A stretch of DNA of 64,000 nucleotides from Eutypa lata (GCA_022661535.1 JAKULF010000019.1:539646-603645), one strand, 5' to 3'. Shown: positions 26,234 through 41,376, counted from the first letter of the stretch. A program made the numbers and translations. The notes: a model not told the origin generated them from the sequence alone.

Positions 26234-29200
26234 ATTAATAATAATTTTTAAGAATTTGCGAATTTAATTTTATTTATATTTTTATATAAATCTTTTTTTT
26301 AAATTTTTTAAATTTTAAATAATCGTTTATTCGTTTTTTTTTAAAACCGATATTTAAAAAGATTTTATTTTATTCTTTATATTCTTTATTATTTAAAATT
26401 ATAATTAAAAAAAATATTTATTAAAAATTTAATTATTTTCGATATTATTAAACTTTTAATTAATATTTTTATAATTAAAACTTTTCGTTTTTTATTATAA
26501 AAAACTTTTAAAAAATTATAAAAATAAATTTCTTTTTTCATTATTATTTTATTTTTTATTTAAAAGTATCGTATTAAATTATTATATTATATATCGTCGA
26601 AACTTTTATATAAAATTAATATTTAATTATAAAAATGTTAATATTAATAACGATTAAATAAGATTTTATTATTAAATTTAAATTATTATTATTAAAAATT
26701 TATTTATATTTTAAACTTTTAAATTAAATTTGAACGTTATAATACGTTTTAATTTTTTTATTAATATATTTAATAATAAAAAATATAATTAATATTTTAT
26801 TTAAATTTTTAAAACTTAATAAATTAATTAAATTTAAAATATTAATTTAAAATTTTATTTTAAAATTTTATTTATAAATATATTTTAAATTTATATATAA
26901 ATTTTAATAATAAATTTATATTTATTATTATTAAACTTTAATTTATACGTAAATCTTTAACTTGTAACGTTTCGTTTTATTATATTTTTTATTAAAATTT
27001 AAGTTAAGTTTTTATAATTTTTATAATATTTATTAATTGCATTTTTTAATTTATTTAAAAACGATTTTACGTTTTTTTTAATTTCTTTTCTATAATTTTT
27101 TAATTTATCGATATTATTTAAAGATTTCTTTTATAAATTATTATTTTTTAAATATTTATTATAAAATATTTTTATTATAAATTTTTTTTAAATTACGATA
27201 AATTATTTATTATTATTAAAAAATTAAAATTAAATTTAAATCTTTTAATGATTTTTTTATTTAATTATTTTTTTCGTAAAGTTTTATATTAATTTTTAAA
27301 AAGTTTTTTTTAAAAAAAAATTATTATTAAAGTTTATTAAAAGAATTATTTTAATAAAACGTTAATATTAATCTTTAATTAATAAATTTATCGATAATAA
27401 ATTAATTTATATTTTACGTTTTAATATTTAAAACTTTTTTAATTTTTTTATTAAATTTTATAAATTTATTTATTATTTTTCTTTTTATTTATTTTTCGAT
27501 ATCGACGAAATTATTGGTTTAAAAACTTTTATAAAATAATTATATATTTTTATTTAAAATTTTAAATTTTAAATAATTCGTTTTAAATAATTCGTTAATT
27601 TATTTTAAATATTTTAAAAACTTTTTTTATTAATATTTTTATTTTAAGCTTTTCGTTTAAAAAACGTTTTTTTATTTATTAAACGTATTTTAAAATTTAT
27701 TAAAAAAGTTTTTAAATAATTTTATAAATAAATTATATACTTAATATAAACTTTTTTTAAATCGTTATTTATAAACTTTATTATTAACGCTTTAATTATC
27801 TTTTAACGATAAGTTTTTTAAATTTATATTTCAAAATAATTTTTTATTTTAATTTTTTTTATTAATTATTTAAATTATCGTTTTTAAAAGTTCTTTTTTT
27901 AAAAATTAATAATAACGTTAATATAACTTTTTTTTCGATTTAAATTTAATATATTAAATAACGAAAATAAATATTATTATTTTAATAATTTTTATTTAAA
28001 AATTAATTAAAAATTTCATTTGTAATTTTACAAGTAATTAAAATAATAAAAATTTTATTTACGATTAAAAAATTTAAAATATTAAATATTTTTATTTAAA
28101 CTTAAATTTAAATTATAACGTTAAAAATTTTATAATTATTAAAATAAATATTTATTAATGTAATATTTTTTTATTTAAAAAAATTATTCGAAAAATTATT
28201 AAAAATTCTTTTAAAAAAATCATTTTAAATAATTTTTTTATTTTTTTCGTAATAATATTTAATTATAATATATAAATTAAATTAATTTTATTATTAAATA
28301 AGTTATATATATTAATTTTAATTTTATTTCATTTAAAATTATTAAAAAATTTTAATTAAATATAATTAATATTTTAAAATATTTTTTTAATTAAAATTTT
28401 TAATTTATAAAAAAGATTTAATAAAAAGATTTTTTTATTTAATTTTAATTTATTCATTTAATATAAACTTTAAATTTAAAATTCGTTTCATTTTAATTTT
28501 CGTATTTTATTCGTTAAATTAAACGTAAATTTAAAACTTAATAATTTTTTTTAATATTTTTAAAAAGAATATTATATTTATTATAAAACGATTTTTAACG
28601 TTTTAAACTTTTATATTAATTTTTTTTATTTGAATTTATAAATTTTAATTAAATATTTATTATAAAAATAAACCTTATTAATATTTAAAAACAAAAATTT
28701 TATCGATTAAATTTTTATTAATAAATAAATTATAAAATTTAAAATTTCGAAATAAATAATTTATTTTTAATTAAATTTTTATTAATTAAATTAAAAGGTT
28801 TTTTATTTAATTTAATAATTTTAACGATTTTCGTAATAAAACTTATTATATTAACTTTATTCGTAATTGTAAAAATCATTAAAACTTTTATCAAAAATAT
28901 AATCGCCGTTTTTAACGTTTATTCGTTAATAATAACCGTAATAATCGTTATTAAAAATATTAACGCAATTATAACGAATGTAAATATAAATTTCGATTTT
29001 GCCGGTTTTTTTTAATTTTATTATTATTAATAATAAAAATAAATATTTTTTAATAACGAATAATTTATAATTAAAGTTTTATATTAAAAAATTATATAAT
29101 AAAAATTATTTTATAATTAAAAAATATAATTTTAAAAAAAGAATATATATATATTAAAAAAGAAATTAAAAATATTATTAAATTCATTTATTTTATATTT

Positions 29201-30058
29201 TTTTTAATTCGTAAAATTATTTTTAATATTAAAAATTATTTAATGATTTATAAATAATATTTTAAAAAACGTAATAAAAAAGCTTTTAAAACGTTTATAT
29301 ATTTTTATTATTTTTAATATTTTAATTTTCGTTTTACGTTGCTTTTATAATATTATATAATAATATTAACGAAATAAACCGGTCGTTATAAACGTTTTAA
29401 ATTTTTCGATTATTTTAATTTCGTAATATTAAATTAAAAATAATAAAACTTTTATAATTAATAATATATTTGATTTAATTTTTATTAAATTTTTTCGATT
29501 ATTTTTAATAAACGCGAGTTTTTTTTTAAATATACGTATTATATATTCTTCGTTTATTTAAACGATACGAATTATATAACGATAATATATTTAAATATTA
29601 ATTATTTTAATATTTTCGTTAATCGTTTTTCATTACGAAACTTTATTATATTTTTAATTTTATTACGATATTTTAAAATCCGAGTTAAAAACGTTAATAA
29701 TAAAAATCTTTTAAAAAAAAACTTTTTTTTAATATATTTTCGAAACGATTTTTAATTAAATTAAAATAAATATTTTAAACATTTATATATAAATTATAAA
29801 AATTTTTAATTTAAATCTTTTTATTAAAAACGAATCTTTATATAAATATAAATTCGTTATTAATTATTCGAAAATAATATTAAAAATTATTTTATATTAA
29901 AACTTTAAAATTTAAATTTAAATTTATCGCAAAAATTTTATTATTAAACGTAAAATCGTTATTTAAAAAGATATTATAATTTTTATTAAATTTATATTAT
30001 ATATTTTTATTTCGTTTATAAACTTTTTTATTATAAATAATAATAGATTTTTATATAA

Positions 30059-30090
<32 letters not shown>

Positions 30091-33000
30091 TTAAATTTAT
30101 AATTAATTATAAAACGAAAAAAATAATTATTTTTATAAATATTTTTAATATTTTTAAAAAAATTCGTCGTAAAATTAAAATAAATTTTCTTTAAAATTAT
30201 AATTACGATAATTATTTAACGATATTTTAAGAAAAAGTTTTTATAATATAAACCGTTATAACTTTTAACGACGAAAATTATAATAATGTTAAAGATTTTT
30301 TAAAATTTATTTTTTAATTATTAGCCGAATTTAATTTTTTCGAAAATATAATTAACGTTTTTATTTTTAAAAAAGTTATTTAAAAATATAAAAAAAACTT
30401 TAACGAAACTTTTTTTATATTTAATATTTTTAAATTTATTAATATATTTAAAATTAAAATTAAATATAAAGTTTATATATATAATAATAAATTTACGTTT
30501 ATAATTTATATAAAAGATTTAATTAAAAGTTTTTTTTTATAAAAAAAAATATTTTTAATTTTTTCGATAATGAAAAAATATAAATTAATTTTATTAATAA
30601 TTAATAATATTAAATATAATTATATAAATTTCATTTTTTCGATTTCAAAAACCAAATTATAATTAACGAAACTTTTTAATTTATACGTATCGAAAAAAAA
30701 ATTAAAAATATAAATTTTTTTATTTTTATAATTTATAATTTATTTATTATTTAAAAAACTTTTTAAGTTTTTAAAATTAAATTTTTACGGTAAAATAATA
30801 ATATAATTAAAAATCGCATTATTTAAAATAAAAATAAAAATTATATTTAAAAAAAAATTATATAATTATTAATTTTCGATTTATAAATAAAACCGTAATT
30901 TCGAATTTTTATTCGCTTTTTTTAAAACGATATAATTAATAAATTATTCGTTAAATGATATTTATTTATAATCGATATATTAAATTCTTTTTATTAATTT
31001 TCGATTTAATTTAATTATTAAAATTATAGAATAATTATTTTATTATAAAATTTTTAAATTTTTAACGTAATTTTTATAAAACTTTATAATAATTTTAAAT
31101 ATTTATAACGATTTATAAATTAATATTTACGTTTCTTTTTAAAATTTTATTAATGTTTTTATTAAAAACATAATTATTATAAATAATATAACGAAAAAAT
31201 ACGTTAAATATTTAATTAAAATATTTAAAATATTTAATAATTTTGATTTAACCTTTTTAATTAAAAGTTTTTTTTTAATTATTTCGTTATAATTTTATTA
31301 ACGGCTTTAATATATTAATTATAAAAAATTGTTTATTAATTTTTAAAAAATTAAAATGCTTTATTAATTTAAAAGTTTTTAAAAAAGTTTATATTATAAT
31401 ATTAATAATAATTTATTTTTTTATAATTTCGTAAAATTATTATATTAATAAAAAATTATATTATTTAAATTATATTTTTTAAAATTATTTAATACCGTTA
31501 ATAAACTTTTAAATAAAAATTTAAATTTATTAAATTCAAATATTATAATTTCGATATTATTTAAAAAAATCTATTAAAATTTAATTATTTAAAATATTAA
31601 AATTCTGTTCGAATCGTTTTCGTAAAATTAAACGTAATTTAAAAACGAAGTTTTAACGTTATAATTTTTCATTATCGTAAAAATTAAAACGATTAATATA
31701 TTTTTATCGAAAATATTAAATTAATTATATTTTTAAATAAAGTTTTTATTAAAAAAAATATTATATTATTATGTGAAAAATAACACATTTTATATAAATT
31801 TATTATAATTTATATATATAATTTTAATTTTTAATTTTTTTATGGTAATTTATATTAATTATTAAATTATTAAAAAAAATTATAAAAAAAATTAATTTTA
31901 AATTATAAAATTTTATTAAATTAAATTTAAATTTTATTACGGTTTTTATATATTTATTATAATTTTAACTTAATATTTAATATATATTTAAACGTATTAA
32001 TTTCGTATTAAATACTTTATTTTAATTTTTAATTATAAATATTTTAAAAAAGATTTTAAAAAATAATAAAAAAATTAAAAAATAAATTTAAAAATATATT
32101 TAACGATTTTAATTATATAAAAAATAACTCTTTTATTTATAATTTAATTCGAAATAATTATAATTTTATAATAATTATTAAAATAAATATTAATTTAATA
32201 TTTAAAAAACGTTTAATAAATAAATACGTTTTAAACGAAGAAATATTTAATTTTATTATTTAATTTTAAAAAAAAATAAAAAATTTTTTTAATCGAAATT
32301 TTCGTTTTTAATTAAATAAAAAAATCTTTTATTTAATATTAATAATATAAATAATAAAAAACTTTATATTTTAAATTTTTATATATAAAAGATTTTCGAA
32401 ATAATTTACGATAAAAAATATCATTTTAATATAATTCGTATAATTTATAACTTAATTTATATAACGATTTTTAATTTTTTTAAAAAGTTATTAATTTATA
32501 TAAAATATTATTTTTTTTATTTAAAATTTTTTATAAATCGTTAAAAAAAGTTTAACGAAATTAAACCGATTAAATTATCGTTATAATTTTTTTATATTAT
32601 AATATAAAATCTTTTTATAATTTTTAAAAAAATAATTTTTAAAAACTTTATATAAAAAATTTTAAATTATAAAAAATTTAATATAAGTTTTATAATAACT
32701 TATAAATTTAAGAAAAAAAGTATTATTATTTTAAGTTATATTATTTATATTATAAAAATTTAATTTAAATTTATTTTTAAAGTTTTTTAATTCTTTAATT
32801 AAAAACTTTTATATAAAATTATTAATAATTATAATTTTAAAATTATTAATGAAATTTAATAAGTAATATTTTTAAAAAATAATATTTAATTAACGATATT
32901 AATAACGTATAATTCGTAAATAAATAAATCTTTTAAAACGAAAAATTTAAAATATAAAAATCGTAATATAATATTATATAATAATTTCGAATATATTTTA

Positions 33001-36000
33001 AAATTAAATTTTATTTACTTTATAATATAATTTTAATAATTTTAAATATTTAATTTTAATTAAATCCTTTAATAAAATAATATATAAATTTAAATTTTAA
33101 ATTTCTTTTTCGATTTTTAAAGTTTTTAAAGTTTTTATTAATTATAAAATTTATAAAAAGCTTTATTTTAAAAAAGTTTAATTTATAATTAATTTCGTTA
33201 TTATAAATATAAAAATTCGTTATAATTTAAAAAGAAATCCTTTTTAAATATAAATTAATTAAAAAATTTATTTTAAATTTTATTACGATTATTATTTATT
33301 AAGTAAGTTTTTGCGAAAACTTTTTTAATAAAAAGTTGATTTTTTTATTATAATTAAAAAAATAAATAATTTAATTTATAAATTAAATTTTTTTTATTAT
33401 TAACGAATTTATTATATCGTATTTATATTTTATCTTTAATTAACGTTATTAATAAAAAGCTTTTTTAAAAAAAATAATCGTAATTCGATTACGTATTCGT
33501 AAATAAAAATGATAATAAATAAATTTTATATAAAATTAAATATATAATAATTAAAAAAGAAATTTAAATTAATAAAAAGTTAATTTTAAAAAATATTTAA
33601 TATAATAAAAAAATTATAATTTAAAAAATAAAAAATCATATTTTTAATTAATCTTTATAAAATATATAATAAAATTAATTAATAACCTTAATAAAAAAAT
33701 TTCTTTTTATAAACGAATTAAAATTAAAACGAAAAAAAATAAATTTATCGTTTAAATTCGTTTTATTTAATTTTAATAAATAATTAACTTTTACTTTTTA
33801 ATATAATAATATTTATAATTTTATTAATTAAAAAATTATAAATATAATTTTTAAATTTAATATTAAAATTTATTTATTTAAATTATTATTTTTAATTTTT
33901 AAAAAATATATTAAAATTTTTTAATTTATTTTTTTTTTAAAATTTATTAAAACTTTTTATAATATTTTATATTATAAAGTTTTTTATTAATTTAAATAAA
34001 TAATTTTAAATTTAATTTAATAATTATAATTAATAATTATTAATTTTTAATTTTTTATTATTATTTTTTAATTTTTAATTTTAATTATTTTTTATTTTTA
34101 ATTTTATTATAATTTAAAATCTTTATTTTTTATTATTTTTTAATATTAATCTTTTTATTTCGTTTAATTTTAATTTTTTATAATTTTTTAATCGTAATTT
34201 TTTAATTTCGTTTAACTTTTAATTTTTATTTAATTTTATTTTAATTTTTATATTAAAATTATAATGATTAAATGTCGAAAATTATAAATATTTATAATTT
34301 TAAAAAATAATTTTTAATATAAAGTTTTTTTAAACGTATAAAATAACATTAATATTAAATTTTAAGTTAATAAAAACGTTTAAAATTTTTTAATTTCAAT
34401 CGTAAATAAAAACATTAATAAATTTATTAAAAATTAAATTAAAAATGTTAAAAATAAAAACCGTCGTTAAAACGTAAATTAATTTTTTAATGAAATTAAC
34501 TTTATATTCGTTATTTAAATTATAAATATTAAATATTTTTAAAAATTAATTATTAAAAATATTCGTTTAAAGTCGAAAATTATTATAAAATTTATAATTA
34601 TTTCGTTAAAATTAAATTTAACGTTAAAGTTTCGAAAATTAAACTTTATAATTTATTTTATAATATTTTTTAAATTATTTATAAATAAAGAATTAAAATT
34701 TAATTTAAAGTTATAAATTTTTAATAATTAATTTAATTATTAAATATTATTTTATTTAAAACCATTCGTATTTATAATAATAATTAAAAAAGTTTAAAAA
34801 ATCTTTTCGTATAAATATTACATGTAATTAATTTTTATAATTTCGTTTAATTAATAAACGAAACTTAAACTTTATCGAAATTTTAAAATTAATATTTTTA
34901 ATTTTAATTTAATTTTTAATTTTTTTTAAAGTTTTATTATTATCGTTGTTTTTAAACGATATTAACCGTTAACTTGAATTTAAAAAAGAAAAAAAAAACG
35001 TTTTAAAAACGTAACGATAAAACGTTTAAAAAGTTCGAAAAAAAAAGATTTAATAAGCTTTTTTAATAAATTTCGATATCGATAACTAGATTTTATAAAG
35101 TTTAATTTTAAAAAAGTTATTTTAATTTATTTTCGTTTTAGTTTTTTGAACCGATTTTATTTTATTCGTTATAACGAAAACTTTACCTTTATATTTTAAA
35201 ATTGCCGTTAAAAGATTTAATAATATAATTTATATTACGATTATTATTTTTTAAGCTTTTTTAATTATTATTATTTAATTTAACATTTTTTATATTATTT
35301 TTAATAAAGCTTTAAATTTAAATTTAAATATTCTTTTTAATTTTATTTAAAAAAGATTAAGCATTATTAACGATTTTATATTAAAAGCTTTCGAAAAAAA
35401 ACTTAAAATTATTATAATTCCTTTAATCTTTAATTTATTTAAAGTTTTTATAATATTTTTTTTTTAAATTATTAAAAAAAATCTTTTTTAATTAAATTTG
35501 TTAAAAAATATTTTTAATAAAAAATAAACTATTATTCGAAATTTTTAATCGTTTAAGTTTATTAATTTAAATATAATTATAAATATTATTATAATTATTT
35601 TTAATATTAACATTAAATCTATAATTAAATTTATTTCGTTTTTTACGAACTTTTACGAAAATAAAATTAAAAATTTATTATTATTAAAAATAACGAAAAC
35701 TTAATTACTGTTTAATTTTTAAATGTATTTTAAAAGGTTTTTTAAAATTTTTATATTAAATTTAAAAAGTTATAAAAAATATTAATTAAAAAGCCGTAAA
35801 AAATATCGATTAAATTTTTAATTTTTAACGAAACATTAAAGATTTTTTTTATTAATTTTAATATTAAATCTTTATAATTTATAAATTTAAATCGTATAAT
35901 AAATTATATTATTCGATATTTTAAAAATATCGAAAATTATATTTAAATTTTTGAAAAAAATATACGTAACGTTTTAATTATTAATTAAAAAATATTATTC

Positions 36001-36583
36001 GAAATTAAATGCATTAACGTAAATATAAAATTTCGATTTTAAAAATTAAAATATTTTATTATTAAATTTTTTAATTAAAAGTTTAACGAATTTCTTTTTA
36101 AATCGTTAATTAAAAATGTTTTATTATTTTAAAATATATTATTTATTATAAAGCTTAATTAAATACTTATTAAACTTTTCGATAAAAAAAATCTTTTTAA
36201 AAAAAATTTCGTTTTTAAAAAAGTTTTAAATATTTTTTTTTAAAAAATTATTTTTTTTTTATAATTATTGTTTTATTTTTATTTATTTTTAATTTTTTTC
36301 AATTAATTTAATAATTTAAAATAAGGAATTTTAAATTTATAAAAGGCTTTAAAAAAAGCTTATAAAAAACTTTAAGTATAAAAAGCTCGAAAACGAACGC
36401 TTTTATTTCGAAAAAAATAATTAATATAAGTTAATATTTTTTAAAAAAGATTTAATAAAAACTGTATTTCTTTTTATATTAATATAACGAAAAATAATTA
36501 TTAATTTTATATATTAAACTTTTTATCGGTTTTATAACTTAAAGCATAATAATATAAGCTTTATTATATCTTTAATCATATTA
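26068..36583 (-). mobile_element. element B, complete reverse copy nested in the 3' LTR of forward B
   Basis: About 10.5 kb, with LTRs at 26067-26233 (its 3' end) and 36422-36583 (its 5' end). The forward LTR runs up to about tgataaa (26064-26071) and resumes at cgaaaaa (36584), the same position in other LTR copies, so the insertion point lies inside that LTR. It is the only uninterrupted B in the window and so the best reference for the family. The two B copies lie tail to tail and form a long inverted repeat centred near 26067. The interior is not coding in its present state. Confidence 0.75.
36422..36583 (-). repeat. 5' LTR of reverse element B
   Basis: Reads taatataagttaat at its left edge and aatcatatta at its right edge. 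The adjoining interior (36240-36421) matches the start of the forward copy (14984-15130) in reverse complement. Right after it, the second half of the split forward LTR continues (36584-36683). Confidence 0.75.
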
Positions 36584-36688
36584 CGAAAAATTTAATATAT
36601 AAAATTAATAATTATTTTTCGTTATATTAATATAAAAAAAAAACTTTTGTAAAACCTTTTTTAAAAAGTATTAACTTATATTATATTT

Positions 36689-37200
36689 ATTTTATTTATT
36701 AATATTAATTTTTATTATTTTATTAATTTTTAAATAATTTAATTTAAATAAAAATATAAATTATAAAAATATAAAAAATAATAATTAATAAATTTTTTTT
36801 AAATATAATAATTATAATTTATATAATTATAATTTAATCGATATAATAAATTTATTAATAAAAACGATAAAAATATTAATTTAAAAACCATTTTAAATTA
36901 TATAATTTATTTAAAAATATTTCGTTATATAAATCTTTTAATATTTTTTAAAAATCGATGTAAAATTATATATTAATTAACGAATTAAATTTTTTTTTAA
37001 GAATTATAATAAATTATTTAATAAAGTTTAATAAAATTTAATTTTTAAAAAACATTTATAAATATAAAAATAAAAATAAAAATATATTTTTTTTAAATAT
37101 AAAAAATTATTAATATTTAAATATTAATATTAATAATAAATAAATCGTTAATTTTAATTTAAATAATTTTTAAATATTATTTTTTTAAATAAAATAAAAT
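36689..37200. other. unassigned AT-rich DNA, right flank of the B nest
   Basis: No gene. This DNA was contiguous with 13914-14818 before element B inserted. It leads into the left arm of inverted repeat D, whose outer edge I cannot fix precisely. Confidence 0.4.
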
Positions 37201-37569
37201 AAAAAATTTATTTAAAAATAATTTAAAATATTTCATTTAAATAAAAATTACGTTTAAAAATTAATTAATTAAATTTAAAAGATTTTTTATTTTAATATAA
37301 CTTTAAATTAATCGTAAAATTCAAAGTAAAAACAAAATTAATATAAATAATAAATATTAATAACACTATTTTTCGCGAATTAAGTAAATTTAAACCGATA
37401 AAGATTTAATGTCGAGTTAATTTTAAATTAATTAACGTTAATCTTTTAATTAATTTTAAAAAAGATTTAATATTTTTATTAAATATATTCTTTAAGTTTA
37501 ATAAATTATTTAATTTTAATTATTTATAACTTTTAACTTTTAAATTTATAATTTTTAAACTTATAATTT

Positions 37570-37890
37570 TTGAAAATTTTAAAGTTTAATAACTTTATTT
37601 AATTTATTATATACTTTATATAATTAATTATATATATTAATATATAATTTATATAAAATATAATATATTATCGATATTAATATATCGTTAAACTTTTATA
37701 ATTATTATTATAAATAATAATATAAAAAGTAATAAATAATAACGTATAAAGCGTAAAAATACGAATAATTATTAACGATATGTTATATTTTATATAAATT
37801 ATATAATAACATATAACCCGTTACATTTTAACTTAAAATAATATATAATAAATTAAATAAAACCATTAAGCTTTATTATTTTTAAAAATT
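37570..37890. other. about 320-bp segment found only in the left arm of D
   Basis: The right arm lacks this segment. It is bordered by similar stretches, ttttaaacttataattttt and ttttaaacttataattataa. It contains a 9-bp inverted repeat, atatgttat (37778-37786) / ataacatat (37806-37814), and the less mutated stretch acccgttaca near 37817. It may be a small non-autonomous insertion, or a deletion from the other arm. Confidence 0.35.
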
Positions 37891-38640
37891 ATATAAACTT
37901 ATAACTTTTAAACTTATAATTATAATCGATTATAATAATAATATAATAATAATAATTAAATAACTTATAAACTTATTTTATAATATATAAACTTATAACT
38001 TTTAAATTTATAATTAACTTATAATTATATATAAATAATTATAATAATTATACGAAAATAATATATAAACTTATAAATTATAAACTTTAAGCTTTAATCT
38101 TTTTAAAAAAACAATTAAATAATATAATTAAATAATATTTATTAAAAAATAATAACTTTAATTATTTATTTAATTTTTAATTAATTAATTCGGTTATAAA
38201 TTAATTAAACTTATATATAAACGTATAATTAAATATATATATAAAGTTAAATAAAAAATTTATATATAATAATTAATGTAAAAAGCTTATAATATAATAA
38301 TTAAATTTATAACATTCGTAATATATAATAATAAATTTATAAAGCTTAAAGTTTAAATTTTTAAAAAAAATAAAAATATTTAAATTTTGTAATTTAAATT
38401 ATCGTAATATATAATTTATTATAAAGTTTATAAATAAAAGTAAATATTATAATAATTTAAATAATTTTAATATTATTAATAACTTATATTTTAATTTTTC
38501 GAATAAACTTTTTAAATTTAACGTAATAAATTATAACTTATAAAGTAAATTTTATTAATTTTAAAAGTTAAAAAAAAGTTTTTAAAGTTTATAAAAAGCT
38601 AAATTCTTTTATATTAAAATAATCGATAAAATTTTAAATA

Positions 38641-40139
38641 AATTAACTTTAATAAATAACAATATAAATTATTATTTAATAATAAAAATATAATAAATTT
38701 ATATATAAACGAAAAGATTTCTTAAAATTTTTAAATTTTTAAATTTTAATTAAATAAATATAATTTATTTTTTAAAAAAGTATTTATAAAAATTTATATA
38801 ATAAAAATATATATAAATTAATTAAAAAATGAAAATAAAAAATTAAATTTAATAATAAAATATTAATGTTTAATTTATATTTTAATTAAATTAAAAATTT
38901 AATTAAAAAATTTAATTTAATTATAAACGTATCTTTAATTAAATCCTTTTTTTAATATAAAAATAATATATTTTTAAAAAGTTAATAAAGTTATAATAAA
39001 TAATAAAATTATTATATAAAATATAAAAAAATATTTTAAATTTATTAAAAAACGTAAATATAATTTTAAAAAGTTTAATTTATAAAAAAGTAAAATTAAA
39101 ATAATGAAAATTAACATATTAAAATTTTTTAAATTAAATAAACTATAAAATAAAAATATTATAATAAATAATAATAAAAATGTAAATTAATAAAAAAAGA
39201 ATTTATTAATAACGTTAAATAAATTTTAAAAAATAAAATAAAAAAGCGTAATAAAAAAATAAAAAAATAAAAAATATATATAAAAAATAAAAAATATATA
39301 TAAAAAATAAATATAATAATTATTATTTTAAATTAATAAATCGTTAAACGATAAAATAATATACTTAAAAAAATTAATATTCTTTATAATATTTTTTAAA
39401 AAGAAATTTTTAAAAAATATAATAAAATATAATTATTATATTAAATAAATTATATAAAAAAGTTTATTATTTAATTAAATATTTTAAAAAAAATATTAAT
39501 ATAAAAATATATTATTTATATATTTATTTTAAAATCGTAAATTTTAATTTAATTATATAAAAAAACAATTTTTTTATAATTATATATAATATTAATATTA
39601 TTATTTTTATATAATTATTTTCGTTAATTATTATAATTATTTATAATAATAAATTTATAAATTTATAAATTTAAAGATTTTAAAAAATTTATTTTATTTT
39701 AATATTAAATTTAAAGTTATTTATTAAGTTTTAATTATTTTAAAAGTTTTATTAATTTAAATTCGATTAAATTACGAAAAATATTTTTATTAATATTTAT
39801 TATTTGTATAAATTTTATTTATATTTAAAACTTTATAAATAATTTTTAAAAATATTAAAATAAAAATGTTTTTTAAATATATATTTTTTATTAATTAAAT
39901 GTTTATTAAAAGTTTATTTTAAAATAATAAATTTAAAAAAGCTTTTATTAAAAGTTTTATAATTTTAATAAAAATAATTTTTAATTTATAAATTTATATT
40001 AATATTATTTATTAATTCTTAATATATTAAATTCGTTTTTAATAATATTAATATAAATTTATAAATAAATAATAATTTTTTAATACGAAATTTATTTTAT
40101 TAATTTTATCGTAAAAAATATTTTTTTAAAATATATATA
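38641..40139. other. central segment of D, no gene visible
   Basis: AT-rich spacer between the inverted arms. A 20-bp A/T unit is tandemly repeated at about 39257-39310 (variants of taaaaaataaaaaatatata). If D is a DNA transposon, its transposase would have lain here. No open frame survives. Confidence 0.45.
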
Positions 40140-41376
40140 ATAAAATTTTACCGATTATTACGATATAAAAAATACAACTTTTCGTAAATTTTAAAAACTT
40201 TTTTTTAATTTTTAAAATCGATAAAATTTTAGTTTATAAATTATAATTTATTATATTAAATTTAAAACATTTAATCGAAAAATTAAAATATAAATTATTA
40301 ATAATAATAAAATTATTCGAATTATTATAATATTTACTTTTATTTATAAACTTTATAATAAATTATATATTACGATAATTTAAATATTTAAAAAAGTCGA
40401 AAAATTTAAATTATAAAATTTAAATCTTTTTATTCTTTTTTTAAAATTTAAATTTTAAGCTTTATAAATTTATTATTACGTATTACGAATTTTATAAATT
40501 TAATTATTATATTATAAACTTTTTACATTAATTATTATATATAAAGCTTTTATTTAACTTTATATATATAATTAATTTTACGCTTATGCGTAAATTTAAT
40601 TAACTTATAATCGAATTAATTAATTAAAAACTAAATAAATAATTAAAGTTATTATTATTTAATTATATTACTTTAAAAATTCTTAAATAATTAAAGCTTT
40701 AAAGTTATAATTTATAAGTTTATAAATTCGAAAAATAATTAATAAATAATTAATAAATTTATAAATTATAAGTTTATAAGTTTATAAGCCATTTTCGTAT
40801 AATTATTATAATTATTTATATATAATTAAAAGTTAATTATAAGTAAATTTATAAGTTTTAAATTTATAAATTATAATAATTTAATTATTATAATTACTTA
40901 TATATAATTATAAATTAATTATAAGTTTAAAAGTTGTAAATTATAAATAGTTAAAATTAAATAACTTATAAAGCTTAAAAAATATATTTAATTAAAATAT
41001 TAAATTTCTTTAAAAATTAAATAAAAAATTAATATTATTTTAATTTTAAATTAAAAATTATTAATTAAATTTTAATTTATTTAACTTCTTTATTAATACG
41101 AAATTAATTAATCGTAAAAAAATATTTTTTATTAATTATTAAAAAATATTAATTTTATTTTTATTTTAAATTTTATAAATAATTTTTAAATAATTTAAAA
41201 TAAATTTTTTTTTAAATTTAATTAATTTATTTTAATTAAAGGTTATTTTATATTAAGTTTAAACTATTTAATTACGTTATTAATTTACGTAATTTAATTA
41301 CGTTATTAAATACCGATTAATTACGTAATAAATACCTTGAAAATACATATTTATTGCTATAACAGCTTTTAATTAA

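Larger units (their letters stand above)
14819..36683 (+). mobile_element. element B, forward copy: degraded LTR-type retroelement with two nested insertions
   Basis: The left LTR is 14819-14983. The right LTR is split, 26009-26071 plus 36584-36683, because a second B element landed inside it. The outer flanks both read tattt (14814-14818 and 36684-36688), a 5-bp target duplication, though low in complexity. Removing the solo A insertion (21277-22260) and the inner B leaves about 10.4 kb, matching the inner copy. The interior has no intact frame and I could not read any reverse transcriptase or integrase motif. Transitions between copies occur on both strands, unlike the one-sided pattern in element C. 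A 28-bp unit is tandemly doubled at 18188-18243. Confidence 0.7.
37200..41232. repeat. D: large inverted repeat, arms about 1.1-1.4 kb
   Basis: The left arm (about 37200-38640) is the reverse complement of the right arm (about 40140-41232). Clear anchors: attaattaattcggttata at 38198 against ataatcgaattaattaat near 40609, and the shared blocks around 38400-38520 and 40240-40400. The roughly 1.5 kb between the arms (38641-40139) is not inverted. A third copy of the inner arm lies at 61433-61867. The structure could be a DNA transposon with long terminal inverted repeats, or two oppositely oriented copies of one LTR-like repeat. The third copy begins exactly at the inner edge of the arm, which favours the arm being a repeat unit in its own right. 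No transposase is readable. Confidence 0.55.
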
